This document shows, one piece after another, positions 23,001 through 29,573 of a stretch of 34,766 bases of DNA; position 1 is the first letter of the stretch; each line of letters opens with the position of its first letter. Below the pieces are notes generated by a model that made no database searches, was not told the DNA's origin, and worked only from the letters and a program-made list of their open reading frames with translations. This DNA comes from a virus. The stretch lies in the IMG/VR virus record IMGVR_UViG_3300036768_000752, positions 1 through 34,766 of that record. One strand, 5' to 3'. The translations under genes were made by a program, and so were the position numbers.

Positions 23001-23094
23001 GGCAGCAGCCGGCCTGGAGGAGCTGGTACAGGCCCTAGCCGCCGCCGCTGAGCAGGTGCCTGACATCACACCGGCCACGAGGACTACATCATGA
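19999..23094 (+). CDS. Tape measure protein
   Basis: 1031 residues, the longest gene, from GTG 19999. The N-terminal third is helical (LSSDLQKFKRDTEDVTQASEGADRAL), with a TMP-type segment around AELADFATQLQETTGISDEAI and LRSAAVMLGKALEDP. A long Lys/Glu coiled coil follows (about 290-430). A Gly/Ala hydrophobic stretch (AAGGAIAGASMGFTIGG to GAIIGGLYGYF, about 550-590) may form the membrane-inserting part. The C-terminal 400 residues are again coiled coil. Such proteins set tail length and leave the tail at DNA ejection. Confidence 0.9.
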   Translation: MAGIDVLFRAAFDASGVAQGLTSLSSDLQKFKRDTEDVTQASEGADRALAGVSGKLIELAKAVGGAYVIGQLVGHLRAAAEEAIKAEVSQARLAAVIQATGKTAGFTADELADFATQLQETTGISDEAIKDAMAVLATFRSVSGPTFLEATQLAADMAAVFGTDLRSAAVMLGKALEDPVQGIMALRRAGITFSEDQKALIASFVEAGDTAKAQGVVLEALRTQVGGAAKAVEDASLGLHRMKEALGDAKEGIGELVLNAVRASGVIQALTKAFSTLAEGLYMLAKGQRDYDYTSQLTAKSLENLLKKKQEMLAAAEEELKQLDRSSPAYAAQREKVAQLRMEVKELTTKLGEKRKEEEIATAAQQAAMATADAHIKTKKKEKETTAEVAKAVSDEAKAKAEATTKTIEHTRATEAETTAVSNLVGELKATKVFENLWKPPAQPVYAPKVDEFARYVSRQLGSAITDGILGTLRGDKFADAWGGVWKALSNVAAERLDRGLATLLSGGDFKSALQSMGVLDESGKVSITGVGTLVGSAMLSYGVQKQNRGVGAAGGAIAGASMGFTIGGPWGAVIGAIIGGLYGYFASGQQKKGVHVRYGGGATPLVDISGPTEDEEKDMLRQLRSTWKAYRVALLDVFDALGGIPEEALKRLEEVRIEVSDRVEDPGSWWRRLLSGTIPRAMVDAVRPQLEAGLQALGVSAERAKQELDAVFAGDFNEALKELAHYITVFSGLREVSENLGQSLDEVRDKVNQTMRESFLQSFDEALQRADQLGRGLSDMLSEEQVHRAEQLLELAREQYQQTLRYIADIERVAAGIQDSVEHVFASFEEQRAREQGPAALAQYYQERMSELQRAIQEATSPEQVQRLWQDFLQTARQLWGLNVGDNQNANYAWRQWVEEQIRATENVAKQMLEHWEQEALQRQQQLKDKVDAMTGALAGAATNLESLEGASRRSQESMDSLSDATDRAALAVENLASALQSGATAVGGGASLLHESLIAAAAGLEELVQALAAAAEQVPDITPATRTTS

Positions 23095-24392
23095 GCAACT
23101 GGAGCTTGCCTGGGTACATCCTTGACGTGGCGTTCGTGACGAACACAGGCTTCGGGGCGAGTACCAGGCCTGGCGGGCAACAGCTGACCCTGTACTGGTA
23201 CTCATCCGATGACGCTGGAGGAAACGAGGTTCGGCAGGTTCCCGAGGGTGTGGTGGAAGTCGGAGACGTAGACACCGCTGACGGGTACGTGACGGTGCAA
23301 GTTGCCGACCCTGGCGCGAGCCTGCTGTCGGCCGCTGGAGCCCAGGCTCACGTCGTCATGACGCTACGGTCGCCAGCAGGTGCGGAGGAGAAGGTAGACT
23401 GGCACATGATGGTCGCGGACGTGCGATGGGCGCGAGACATGGCGACCGTCACTCTGCACCCCTTCCGCTTCAGCTCGCTGAAGGGGCCAGGTCATGTCGG
23501 CAGGATGCTGCTGGAGCGCTGCAACTGGACCTTCGGCGGGCTGCAGTGCCTGGTATCAGACGCGGTAGGCTGCGATAAGACGCTAGCGACGTGCAAGACC
23601 AAGCGACGCAACAGGTTGGCCGACGATAACACCGCCAGCATCGAAACATCGGCTGCAGGCTGGGAAGCGCTTGGCGGAGCGACCGTCAGTCGCGTAACTG
23701 GCATCGCCTACCACGGGACGGCTAGCCTTGGGGTCACAACCACGGGTGCGAATCAGGGGACGCGGACATCGGCGGGCGGGAGAGCATCGAATCCGAACGG
23801 CGGTGGCGAGTGGACAGCCTCGGCTTACCTTCGCGCATCCTCGGGCAGCCCGGTCGTGCGCGTGCGCCTTGAATGGTTCGACTCCGCTGGCAACTCCATC
23901 GGGCTGTCCACGCAGTACACCGACGCCACGCTCGGCGCGTCCTGGCAGCGTGTTTCGGTGACTGCGACCGCGCCGGCCAACTGCCGCTCGGTGGCCATCC
24001 GCATCCTGCAGCAGTCGACCGGAGGCGCTACGTGGTATCTTGATGCGGCGATGCTGGAGGTCACGTATTCGTACCTGCAACAGTTGCCGTCGCCATGGTG
24101 CCTGCCTAGCGACGGGAATGCGCTGCGCTTTGGGGGCTTCCCAACAGCGCCGCGGACAGGGCAGGTCCTGCGCTGGCTGCAATCGAGCCGAGCGCCGGCC
24201 TACGTGGTTAGTCCATCTCCTCCGCCTGATGCTCCGGCGGCAGAGCCAACAAGGCAAGTGCGCCGGCACATAACGCAACACCTGCCGAAGAGCACACCGC
24301 AGATACGTCGGCACCTGAGCCGGGAACCGTCTCCGACCGGTGGCGGCGGTGGCGGAGGTGGCGGCCCAACTAGACGTCTGCGGAGGGGATGA
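23091..24392 (+). CDS. gpL-like Fe-S tail-tip protein with inserted jelly-roll domain and Gly-rich tail
   Basis: 433 residues. The first 140 are strand-rich. Cys144, Cys153, Cys161 and Cys168 (RCNWTFGGLQC ... GCDKTLATCK) match the four-cysteine cluster of lambda gpL/DUF2163-type tail-tip proteins. The FGGFP block that normally follows closely appears only at 347-351. In between (about 171-335) lies a carbohydrate-binding-module-like jelly roll (GEWTASAYLRAS, WQRVSVTATAP, ATWYLDAAMLEV). After FGGFP the protein ends in a Pro-rich stretch, two similar QVRRH/QIRRH segments and nine glycines. The insertion probably adds a host-surface-binding domain. Confidence 0.75.
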   Translation: MSNWSLPGYILDVAFVTNTGFGASTRPGGQQLTLYWYSSDDAGGNEVRQVPEGVVEVGDVDTADGYVTVQVADPGASLLSAAGAQAHVVMTLRSPAGAEEKVDWHMMVADVRWARDMATVTLHPFRFSSLKGPGHVGRMLLERCNWTFGGLQCLVSDAVGCDKTLATCKTKRRNRLADDNTASIETSAAGWEALGGATVSRVTGIAYHGTASLGVTTTGANQGTRTSAGGRASNPNGGGEWTASAYLRASSGSPVVRVRLEWFDSAGNSIGLSTQYTDATLGASWQRVSVTATAPANCRSVAIRILQQSTGGATWYLDAAMLEVTYSYLQQLPSPWCLPSDGNALRFGGFPTAPRTGQVLRWLQSSRAPAYVVSPSPPPDAPAAEPTRQVRRHITQHLPKSTPQIRRHLSREPSPTGGGGGGGGGPTRRLRRG

Positions 24393-25477
24393 TGGCGCTT
24401 GCGCTGTACCCTTGGCCGTCTGTTGACGGCACCTCGCGTAGCGAGGACTGGCACGCGATCGAGCTGCGCTCCATCTCCGGGGCGCTGTCCCAGGCGGTCG
24501 GCACCAGAAGCACGCCATACCACCGGCTGAAGCTCTCCTTCCGCAACGTCCCGACATCCGACCTCGCCGACCTGCTGCGCACCATCCGCTCCGGAGCCGG
24601 TCCCGTCAGCCGCTGGCACATCTGGACGCCATTTCAAGAGCCGTGGGTGATTTCTGTTGGAGCCGGCGATGGGTCTACGCGGGTCTGGGCCGTCCCCGTT
24701 CGGGAGATTGCCGGCACGCCGACCGTGCTGGTTGGCGGAGCCCAGGTGACCGCCTGGCTGGGTGTAGAGAACCTGCTGAAGCATTCGGAGGACCTGTCCC
24801 AGGCGTCAGTGTGGCAGGCTTTTGGCGGCGCGACCGTGACGCGGACCTCCGGGCGCACGGACCCGCTCGGGGGCACGACCGCTTGGCGGATTCAAACATC
24901 CGGTGGCTCATACAACGAAAAGATAGTGCAGGACCGGACGGACATCCCCACCACTACCGCCTCAAGGTGGGGCATCAGCTGCTGGGTCAAGAACAACGGC
25001 AGCAGAACTGTCCGTGTGGGCATCCGGTACTCCGGCAACGCTGGCACTTACGTAGACGTGCCAGGCGGCGCGGGCTGGACTGAGGTCCGGGCTGCCGGGT
25101 CGCCGACCATTGCATACTACCTTGGCATCGAGTTTCGGGCGCTGGCTACCTCGGACGCCCTGGACTTTGATGTCTGGCACCCGGCAGCCGCGATGTGGCG
25201 CAGCCCGTGGGATGCGGTAACCTCGCCAGACCACATGGCGGAGGTGGGGTACGTCCTGACCGGAGCAAACCCGGCACCGGTTGACTCGCTCGGCCGGGCG
25301 TATCTCACGCTCGCCGCCGCACCAGCGAGCGGTGCCGCGATTGAGCTCCGGGCGGTGGCGAAGCGGCTGTTGTGGGGACGCTTTGGTGCCGCGACTGAGG
25401 TGGCATCGGAGCTGCCAGGCCGTGTATCGTTCGTTCTCTCATTTGAGGGCGAGGAGGCTTCCGGAGCGGAGTCATGA
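24389..25477 (+). CDS. Tail-tip/distal tail protein with carbohydrate-binding-like domain
   Basis: 362 residues. Residues 1-120 (ALYPWPSVDGTSRSEDW, YHRLKLSFRNVPTSDLADLL, RWHIWTPFQEPW) look like a distal-tail type module. About residues 127-270 form a phage-style jelly roll starting NLLKHSEDLSQASVWQAFGGATVTRT, with SCWVKNNGSRTVRVGIRYSG and FDVWHPAAAMWR. The C-terminal part resumes a tail-like sandwich. The domain sits mid-protein, as in the upstream gene, suggesting repeated acquisition of receptor-binding modules. The start overlaps the previous stop. Confidence 0.65.
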   Translation: MMALALYPWPSVDGTSRSEDWHAIELRSISGALSQAVGTRSTPYHRLKLSFRNVPTSDLADLLRTIRSGAGPVSRWHIWTPFQEPWVISVGAGDGSTRVWAVPVREIAGTPTVLVGGAQVTAWLGVENLLKHSEDLSQASVWQAFGGATVTRTSGRTDPLGGTTAWRIQTSGGSYNEKIVQDRTDIPTTTASRWGISCWVKNNGSRTVRVGIRYSGNAGTYVDVPGGAGWTEVRAAGSPTIAYYLGIEFRALATSDALDFDVWHPAAAMWRSPWDAVTSPDHMAEVGYVLTGANPAPVDSLGRAYLTLAAAPASGAAIELRAVAKRLLWGRFGAATEVASELPGRVSFVLSFEGEEASGAES

Positions 25478-27168
25478 GCGAGCTGCCCTACGGCTCGGAT
25501 GTGCGCACCGTTGAGCTGCGGACTGGGCAGAGCCCCATCGGCGGGGCGTGGCCCATCGTTTACGGCAGGTGCAAGGTGGAGCTGCCGCTCGTCCACCTTC
25601 ACCTTGCCAGCGCTGGGCAGCTTGAATGCATTGGTGTGGTCTCGCTGGGTGAGATTGATGCCATCGAAAAGGTGTACGTGGGCGAGACGGAGGTCTATCC
25701 TTCCGTGCAAGGCTGGTGCCAGGTCGAGTTGCGGACTGGGTCGCTGTGGCAGTCGCCGCCAACCATCTTGCGCCACACCGCCGCGAAGAGTGCGCTGCCT
25801 GGCGTGGCATACGTCGCGCTGAGCATGGACCTTGCGCAAGCCCCGGTCTCCGGGATGCCCCAGGTGACCGCCGTGGTGCGCGGGCGGAAGGTGGGACCAG
25901 GCGGGGCCTACACCACGAACCCAGTATGGTTCCTCAAGGACCTGTTGGAATCCACCGATTACGGGGCAGGTATCGTGCTAAAGGCACCACCAGGTAAGAC
26001 GCTTGACGACCTCGCAGGGGCGGTAACAACGCCGGCGTGGTGGGTCTGGACCACGCGCGAGCCCATGATTCCATGGCCAGAGCGCCTGCGCGCGCTGCTG
26101 TCTGCGATTGGCGGTAGGTTGTACTGGCTCGGCGAGTGGCGCCTCGTGCTGGACTCGCAGGCGCAGAATGTTGGCACTGTCTCGTACGATGGGCCAATCC
26201 GCCTGTTGGAGGAGCCGGCCGTCGAAAGCTCGCTCTTCCGGGCGCCAAACCGGGTGACTGGCACCTGGTTGGACCAGTCAACTTGGGCGCAGAAGCAGCT
26301 GGCTCTCGAGCGCGCCGAGGTTGCAACTGGGCTGGAGGCACCGCGGGAACTGCACCTGGGTCTTTTGCCGCTCGTCAACTACCAGGACTGCATGCGGTTA
26401 CTGGCAACAGCGCTCAATCGGGCGCGGAGGGCCGCCGTGACCTGGGCTCTGCTCACCGATGGCTCGGGCGAGGTCGCCTTGCCAGGCACCCGCGTGACCT
26501 TGCAGCACCCGCGCCTCGGAACGCGCGAGATGATCGTGCTCGGCCATGAAATCACAGGCTGGAAACGGAAGCTCACTTGCGTTGAGTGGTCTGCGAGTGA
26601 CTGGGACGCCGGTACCTACCCGGACCCGCAGGACCCAGCAGGCACTACCACCTCAGCGACCGAGGTGGTGGTGCTGTCTGATGAGTTCACCGGGGGAGGC
26701 GACGGGGCGGGCGACGGCTTCCTAGGCGAGCTCGGCTGGCAATACAGCGGGACGGGGACGGTGACCTATACCTCGGAGCCTGGCCACCCCGGGGTGGCTG
26801 GCTGGTCGACAGGCTCCGCCTCGCTGAATAGCGTTGCCCTTGGAGCGGGGGCTGATTGGAGCGCCAGGGCGAAGATCTACTTCGATAGTTCAAATAACTC
26901 GAGCATCACAATGGGCGTTGACGTGACGATGGGCCCAGGAGGCACGCTCAAGATCGGTGGCGAGACGGTGGCGACCGGAGCTCCAACCGGGTGGTACGAC
27001 ATCACATGGTTGTCTAGTTCGGCTGGGGTGCTGGTCACTTTAGTGGGGCCTACTGGCACGGTTTACCAGCGTATGAAGCAGGCGGGTGCGGGCTCGCCGG
27101 CCATCTCGGCTGGAGGCACAGGGCTCGCGAGAGTGGACTATGTCCAGGTCGCTGTGGGGAGGGCCTGA
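25474..27168 (+). CDS. Central tail-tip hub, gpJ-like, with C-terminal lectin-like domain
   Basis: 564 residues. The N-terminal GAWPIVYGRCKVELPLVH resembles the YG-x-x-x-V opening of gpJ-type tip proteins, and CIGVVSLGEIDAIEKVYVGE continues the family pattern. The middle (PWERLRALLSAIGGRLYW; LHLGLLPLVNYQDCMRLLATALNR) fits a baseplate-hub core. From about residue 400 a separate beta-rich domain begins (LSDEFTGGGDG, LGWQYSGTGTVTYTSE, VDYVQVAVGRA), similar to concanavalin-like jelly rolls. It is much shorter than lambda J and probably ends the tail with the receptor-binding domain. Confidence 0.75.
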   Translation: MSELPYGSDVRTVELRTGQSPIGGAWPIVYGRCKVELPLVHLHLASAGQLECIGVVSLGEIDAIEKVYVGETEVYPSVQGWCQVELRTGSLWQSPPTILRHTAAKSALPGVAYVALSMDLAQAPVSGMPQVTAVVRGRKVGPGGAYTTNPVWFLKDLLESTDYGAGIVLKAPPGKTLDDLAGAVTTPAWWVWTTREPMIPWPERLRALLSAIGGRLYWLGEWRLVLDSQAQNVGTVSYDGPIRLLEEPAVESSLFRAPNRVTGTWLDQSTWAQKQLALERAEVATGLEAPRELHLGLLPLVNYQDCMRLLATALNRARRAAVTWALLTDGSGEVALPGTRVTLQHPRLGTREMIVLGHEITGWKRKLTCVEWSASDWDAGTYPDPQDPAGTTTSATEVVVLSDEFTGGGDGAGDGFLGELGWQYSGTGTVTYTSEPGHPGVAGWSTGSASLNSVALGAGADWSARAKIYFDSSNNSSITMGVDVTMGPGGTLKIGGETVATGAPTGWYDITWLSSSAGVLVTLVGPTGTVYQRMKQAGAGSPAISAGGTGLARVDYVQVAVGRA

Positions 27169-27431
27169 TGTCGGTAGAGCAAACGGTCTGGTGGATGGTC
27201 ACGACGGCTGTCGCGGCGCTCGCAACCATCGCCCTGGCGCTGGCACGGCGGCAGCTGTCGGTGATTGACGACTCGCTCCGGTCGCTGAGGGCGGAACTGG
27301 CCGAGCAGCGGGCGGAGCTGGCCGCGCTGCGGAGGGAGGTCGCGGAGGTGACTCGCGAGCACGAGGGTCGCATTGCACGGGTAGAGGCAAAGGTCAACGG
27401 TCGCGGGGTCTTCCCCCCGCCTGGAGCGTGA
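27168..27431 (+). CDS. Single-pass membrane coiled-coil protein (holin- or spanin-like)
   Basis: 87 residues. One N-terminal transmembrane segment (VWWMVTTAVAALATIALALA) is followed by a long coiled coil (DDSLRSLRAELAEQRAELAALRREVAEVTREHEGRIARVEAKV). This layout is seen in small lysis-accessory proteins such as i-spanins and some holin-associated proteins. It lies directly before the lysozyme-like gene. It overlaps the tail-tip stop by one base. Whether it is spanin or holin depends on the host envelope, which is unknown. Confidence 0.6.
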   Translation: MSVEQTVWWMVTTAVAALATIALALARRQLSVIDDSLRSLRAELAEQRAELAALRREVAEVTREHEGRIARVEAKVNGRGVFPPPGA

Positions 27432-27432
27432 G

Positions 27433-27912
27433 ATGTTGCCGCATCAGCTGGCCATAGCGGAGTGCGTCGTGGCCGCAGCGCGCCACCTGTGGCCACGACC
27501 TTGGGGGAGCCGGCCCGCGGTGCGGATGTTGTTGGCCATCGCGCTCCAGGAGTCGAGTCTCGCGAGCCGGAGGCAGCAGCCAGCTGGCCCGGCGCGGACG
27601 TACTGGCAGCTCGAACCACAAACCGTCCAAGCCGTGCTGGCGCACCCATCGGTCGGTCCCGTAGTCACCTCGGTGCTCCGGCAGTTGTCTGTGGTTGACG
27701 TGTGGCACCCCGACGTTGACCCCATGGCCGCAGCTACCGTGGCCAGGGGCCTGTTGCGCACATCGCCTCGGCCCCTGCCGATGGCGGAGGCCGAGGCCTG
27801 GGAGGAGTACACTAGGATTTGGCGGCCTGGGAAGCCCGCCCCCGAACGCTGGCCCCAGAACTGGGCGCTGGCCGGCGAGCTGACCGCGGCTGCCTGGAGG
27901 GAGGAACCATGA
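27433..27912 (+). CDS. Lysozyme-like endolysin (transglycosylase fold)
   Basis: 159 residues. RMLLAIALQESSL places a Glu (residue 40) at the catalytic position of lysozyme/transglycosylase folds, followed by TYWQLEPQTVQAVL, close to the G-x-WQ-x-P-x-T pattern of phage lysozyme-like enzymes, and a C-terminal EAWEEYTRIWRPGKP segment. It would cleave peptidoglycan glycan strands at lysis. There is no signal peptide, so a holin is needed. It lies between a membrane coiled-coil gene and a multi-pass membrane gene. Confidence 0.75.
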   Translation: MLPHQLAIAECVVAAARHLWPRPWGSRPAVRMLLAIALQESSLASRRQQPAGPARTYWQLEPQTVQAVLAHPSVGPVVTSVLRQLSVVDVWHPDVDPMAAATVARGLLRTSPRPLPMAEAEAWEEYTRIWRPGKPAPERWPQNWALAGELTAAAWREEP

Positions 27913-28436
27913 AGCGAGTGGTCACTGTCCTGTTGGCGCTGCTGGCCGCGGCCCCAGCCGTGGCCGGCTGGCTCGTTGACGAGTCGGCCCGGGTCTGCTA
28001 TGGGCCGGTGGCGGGTCCACCTGGCATCGGCCTCGGCAGCCTCAAGTACGCAGACGCGTGCCCCTCCGGGTACGCGCAGGCGCAGCTGCCGCAGGCGCCA
28101 AAGCCTTGGTGGCAGTCGGCGCTGGAGCAGCTTGATACTTGGTTTGGTTTGAGCCGCAAGGTGCTCTGGGTGCCGACCCTGAAGCAGCTCGCAGTGCTGA
28201 CCATGATTATCGCCATCTTGCGACATGGGGTCGGCCTCTCGCGCTGGGTGAGTGGTCCCTGGACCATCGTTCTTTCCGCTATCCTCTCCGTTGCGCTGTA
28301 TATCCAGGGTGCTGTTACCGACGGCTCCCTCACCCTCATGGAGGCCATCTTGGCGGTCGTGACCACTGTGGCCGGGTCGGCCGGCTTGTGGGAGGCTATG
28401 AAGCGCCTGGTGCGACGGCGCCTTACCCAGGGCTAG
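27909..28436 (+). CDS. Exported/multi-pass membrane protein, holin candidate
   Basis: 175 residues. MKRVVTVLLALLAAAPAVAG is a clear signal peptide. CYGPV and CPSG (Cys30, Cys51) follow, as in the early protein at 5564. Three hydrophobic helices come after residue 95: LKQLAVLTMIIAILRHG, WTIVLSAILSVALYIQG and LMEAILAVVTTVAGSAGLWEA, then a basic tail. Position after the endolysin and the membrane helices suggest a holin or lysis regulator with a periplasmic/extracellular N-terminal domain. It overlaps the endolysin stop by 4 bases and is the last gene of the late operon. Confidence 0.6.
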   Translation: MKRVVTVLLALLAAAPAVAGWLVDESARVCYGPVAGPPGIGLGSLKYADACPSGYAQAQLPQAPKPWWQSALEQLDTWFGLSRKVLWVPTLKQLAVLTMIIAILRHGVGLSRWVSGPWTIVLSAILSVALYIQGAVTDGSLTLMEAILAVVTTVAGSAGLWEAMKRLVRRRLTQG

Positions 28437-28466
28437 GACACTTGCGGCAAGAACAGGACCCACGGA

Positions 28467-28516
28467 GGCCCTACGTCCCGGTGGGGCCTAGCAGCGAGCC
28501 CCCGTCTCGGGGGCTC
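28467..28516 (+). terminator. Double hairpin at end of late operon
   Basis: AGGCCC.../...GGGCCT (about 28467-28489) is followed by GAGCCCCC-GTCT-CGGGGGCTC (28496-28516), then TTGCGTCTCC. Strong stems but a poor U tract; likely marks the end of the late transcript. Confidence 0.55.
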
Positions 28517-28662
28517 TTGCGTCTCCTGCTTGCGGTGGCCTCCGACCTCGCCAAGCGCTTGCTCCGCAGGCTGATGTCAACATAGTCTCTCAGCGTCAAA
28601 GCACAGACAATCTTGTCTCGCGGCTCTAGGCGCATTACCACCGCGTCGAAAGCCGAAGTGTC
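28517..28662 (+). other. Non-coding interval, part of the 335-base gap 28437-28771
   Basis: Between the late-operon hairpins and the conserved promoter block I see no convincing + strand gene. Local base composition is less GC-rich than elsewhere. A 72-codon minus-strand frame (TTG start at 28689) is discussed under rejected items. The 11-mer GTCGAAAGCCG at the downstream end recurs upstream of the second promoter block. Confidence 0.4.
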
Positions 28663-28746
28663 GCATTTTGCATCCCAATGAGCTGACAAAAAAGTGCACT
28701 AGCACCGTACCAAATGGCATGATGAAAGTGGCACGCATATTGCTCT
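28663..28746 (+). promoter_or_regulatory. Conserved 84-base block with sigma-54-type promoter, copy 1
   Basis: Gapless match to 31344-31427. The block opens with GCATTTTGCATC, continues with GAGCTGAC-A-AAAAGTGCA, then 30 variable bases, and ends in TGGCACG-N4-TTGCT at 28729-28744 (GG and GC separated by exactly 10 bases). Transcription would start near 28755, just before AAAGGAGG and the ATG at 28772. The GCATTTT/AAAAGTGC arms could be an activator site. Sigma-54 use is inference from the motif. Confidence 0.7.
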
Positions 28747-28771
28747 ACACTATGGTGGAAAGGAGGTTGCT

Positions 28772-28978
28772 ATGGTGGTTGAAAGGATGAGGACGGCCGA
28801 AGGGATGAGGTACGGGGTTCGTTTCGGCCGGGCATTCGTTGTTGTCGAGGTGCCCGACTTCGGGCCGCTCCGAGCCACCGTCCCGGACGGCTACAAGGCA
28901 AGCAAGAAGGCTGTCGCGGCGGCGGTCCGCGAGGTCCGCCGCCTGCAGGAGACGATTCGGAGGCAGCGGGGATGGTAA
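28772..28978 (+). CDS. Small accessory protein, first cassette of the right arm
   Basis: 68 residues with AAAGGAGG 5 bases before ATG 28772. Strands MRYGVRFGRAFVVVEVPDFG and LRATVP lead to a basic helix KASKKAVAAAVREVRRLQETIRRQRGW. The strand pair plus Ala/Lys helix resembles the other small arm proteins in style, without clear homology. It follows the sigma-54-type promoter, and its TAA stop lies in the loop of a strong terminator, so it seems to be a single-gene transcription unit. Function unknown. Confidence 0.65.
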   Translation: MVVERMRTAEGMRYGVRFGRAFVVVEVPDFGPLRATVPDGYKASKKAVAAAVREVRRLQETIRRQRGW

Positions 28979-28995
28979 GTCCCCGCTGCTTTTTT
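28963..28995 (+). terminator. Intrinsic terminator with stop codon in its loop
   Basis: A perfect 10-base-pair stem (GCAGCGGGGA / TCCCCGCTGC) with loop TGGTAAG, which contains the TAA stop of the upstream gene, followed by TTTTTT (28990-28995). Confidence 0.85.
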
Positions 28996-29040
28996 GCCCC
29001 CAGCCGCGATGCCGGCGCGGCTGGCAAGGTGGACCGGAAG

Positions 29041-29082
29041 CCGGCATGGGCCCAGCCCTGGGGGAGAAGCCAGGGCAAGGAG
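29041..29082 (+). promoter_or_regulatory. Octaloop hairpin leader 4
   Basis: CCGGCA, 8 bases, then stem GCCCTGG (29055-29061), loop GGGAGAAG (29062-29069), CCAGGGC (29070-29076), then AAGGAG and ATG 29089. The T-A pair replaces C-G pairs of other members, evidence for a paired stem. Confidence 0.7.
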
Positions 29083-29088
29083 TGCGGT

Positions 29089-29463
29089 ATGGAGCGCTTC
29101 GAGCGCCTGTTGGAGTCGCTGGTCACCCCCCGGCGCCGGTCGCTCAGCGGTGACCTCCACGCTTCCTTCGGCTGGGCGCAGGAGGCCGTGCGCCTGGCCG
29201 AGGAGAGCCACCTGTTCATGGAGCGGGAGCTGTCGCTCCTGCGCGCGGCCGAGGCGCAGGTGCGGCACGTGACCGCCTACGACCTGGCCTACGGCGAGGG
29301 GGTGTACCCCCTGCCGTGGGCGGCTGAGGTGTTCCGCCGCGCCGCCAAGGTGGTGGGCGCGTTTCTGTACTGCAGGGGAGACGAGGAGGCTGGCCTCCTC
29401 GCCCGCGCCCGCCTCGTGGCGATGGCGGCGGGTGAGGATGCTTACAAGAGGGGCTACTGCTAG
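29089..29463 (+). CDS. Accessory helical protein, unknown
   Basis: 124 residues, predicted mostly helical: ERFERLLESLVTPRRRS, GWAQEAVRLAEESHLFMERELSLLRAAEAQVRHV and WAAEVFRRAAKVVGAFLYCRGDEEAGLLARARLVAMAAGED. No motif is recognised and no membrane segment is convincing. It is flanked by an octaloop leader in front and a long terminator whose apex loop is the stop codon, so it is an independent cassette. The start ATG 29089 follows AAGGAG by 6 bases. Confidence 0.65.
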   Translation: MERFERLLESLVTPRRRSLSGDLHASFGWAQEAVRLAEESHLFMERELSLLRAAEAQVRHVTAYDLAYGEGVYPLPWAAEVFRRAAKVVGAFLYCRGDEEAGLLARARLVAMAAGEDAYKRGYC

Positions 29464-29483
29464 GCAGTGGCCCCTCTCTTTTT
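29447..29483 (+). terminator. Intrinsic terminator whose 3-base loop is the stop codon
   Basis: A 14-pair stem (29447-29460 with 29464-29477, one G-T pair) closes on the loop TAG, the stop codon at 29461-29463. CTTTTT follows. The last four or five codons of the gene form one arm. Confidence 0.9.
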
Positions 29484-29527
29484 GCCACCCGCCGCCAAGC
29501 CGGGGTGGCGGGGCAGGCGAACAGAAG

Positions 29528-29568
29528 CCGGCAAGACCCCGGCCCCGGGGGTAAACGGGGCAAGGAGG
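29528..29568 (+). promoter_or_regulatory. Octaloop hairpin leader 5
   Basis: CCGGCA (29528-29533), 8 bases, stem GCCCCG (29542-29547), loop GGGGTAAA (29548-29555), CGGGGC (29556-29561), then AAGGAGG and ATG 29574. Confidence 0.7.
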
Positions 29569-29573
29569 GAACG

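Noticed and set aside
28471-28689. Minus-strand 72-codon frame with TTG start in the large intergenic gap
   Set aside because: No ribosome site, crosses the late-operon hairpins and the conserved promoter block, and the conserved part aligns as DNA with 31344-31427 where the frame is not kept.
28681-28716. Sigma-70 promoter built on CTGACA in the conserved block
   Set aside because: No acceptable -10 lies at 16-18 bases in either copy, whereas the sigma-54-type element is exact in both.
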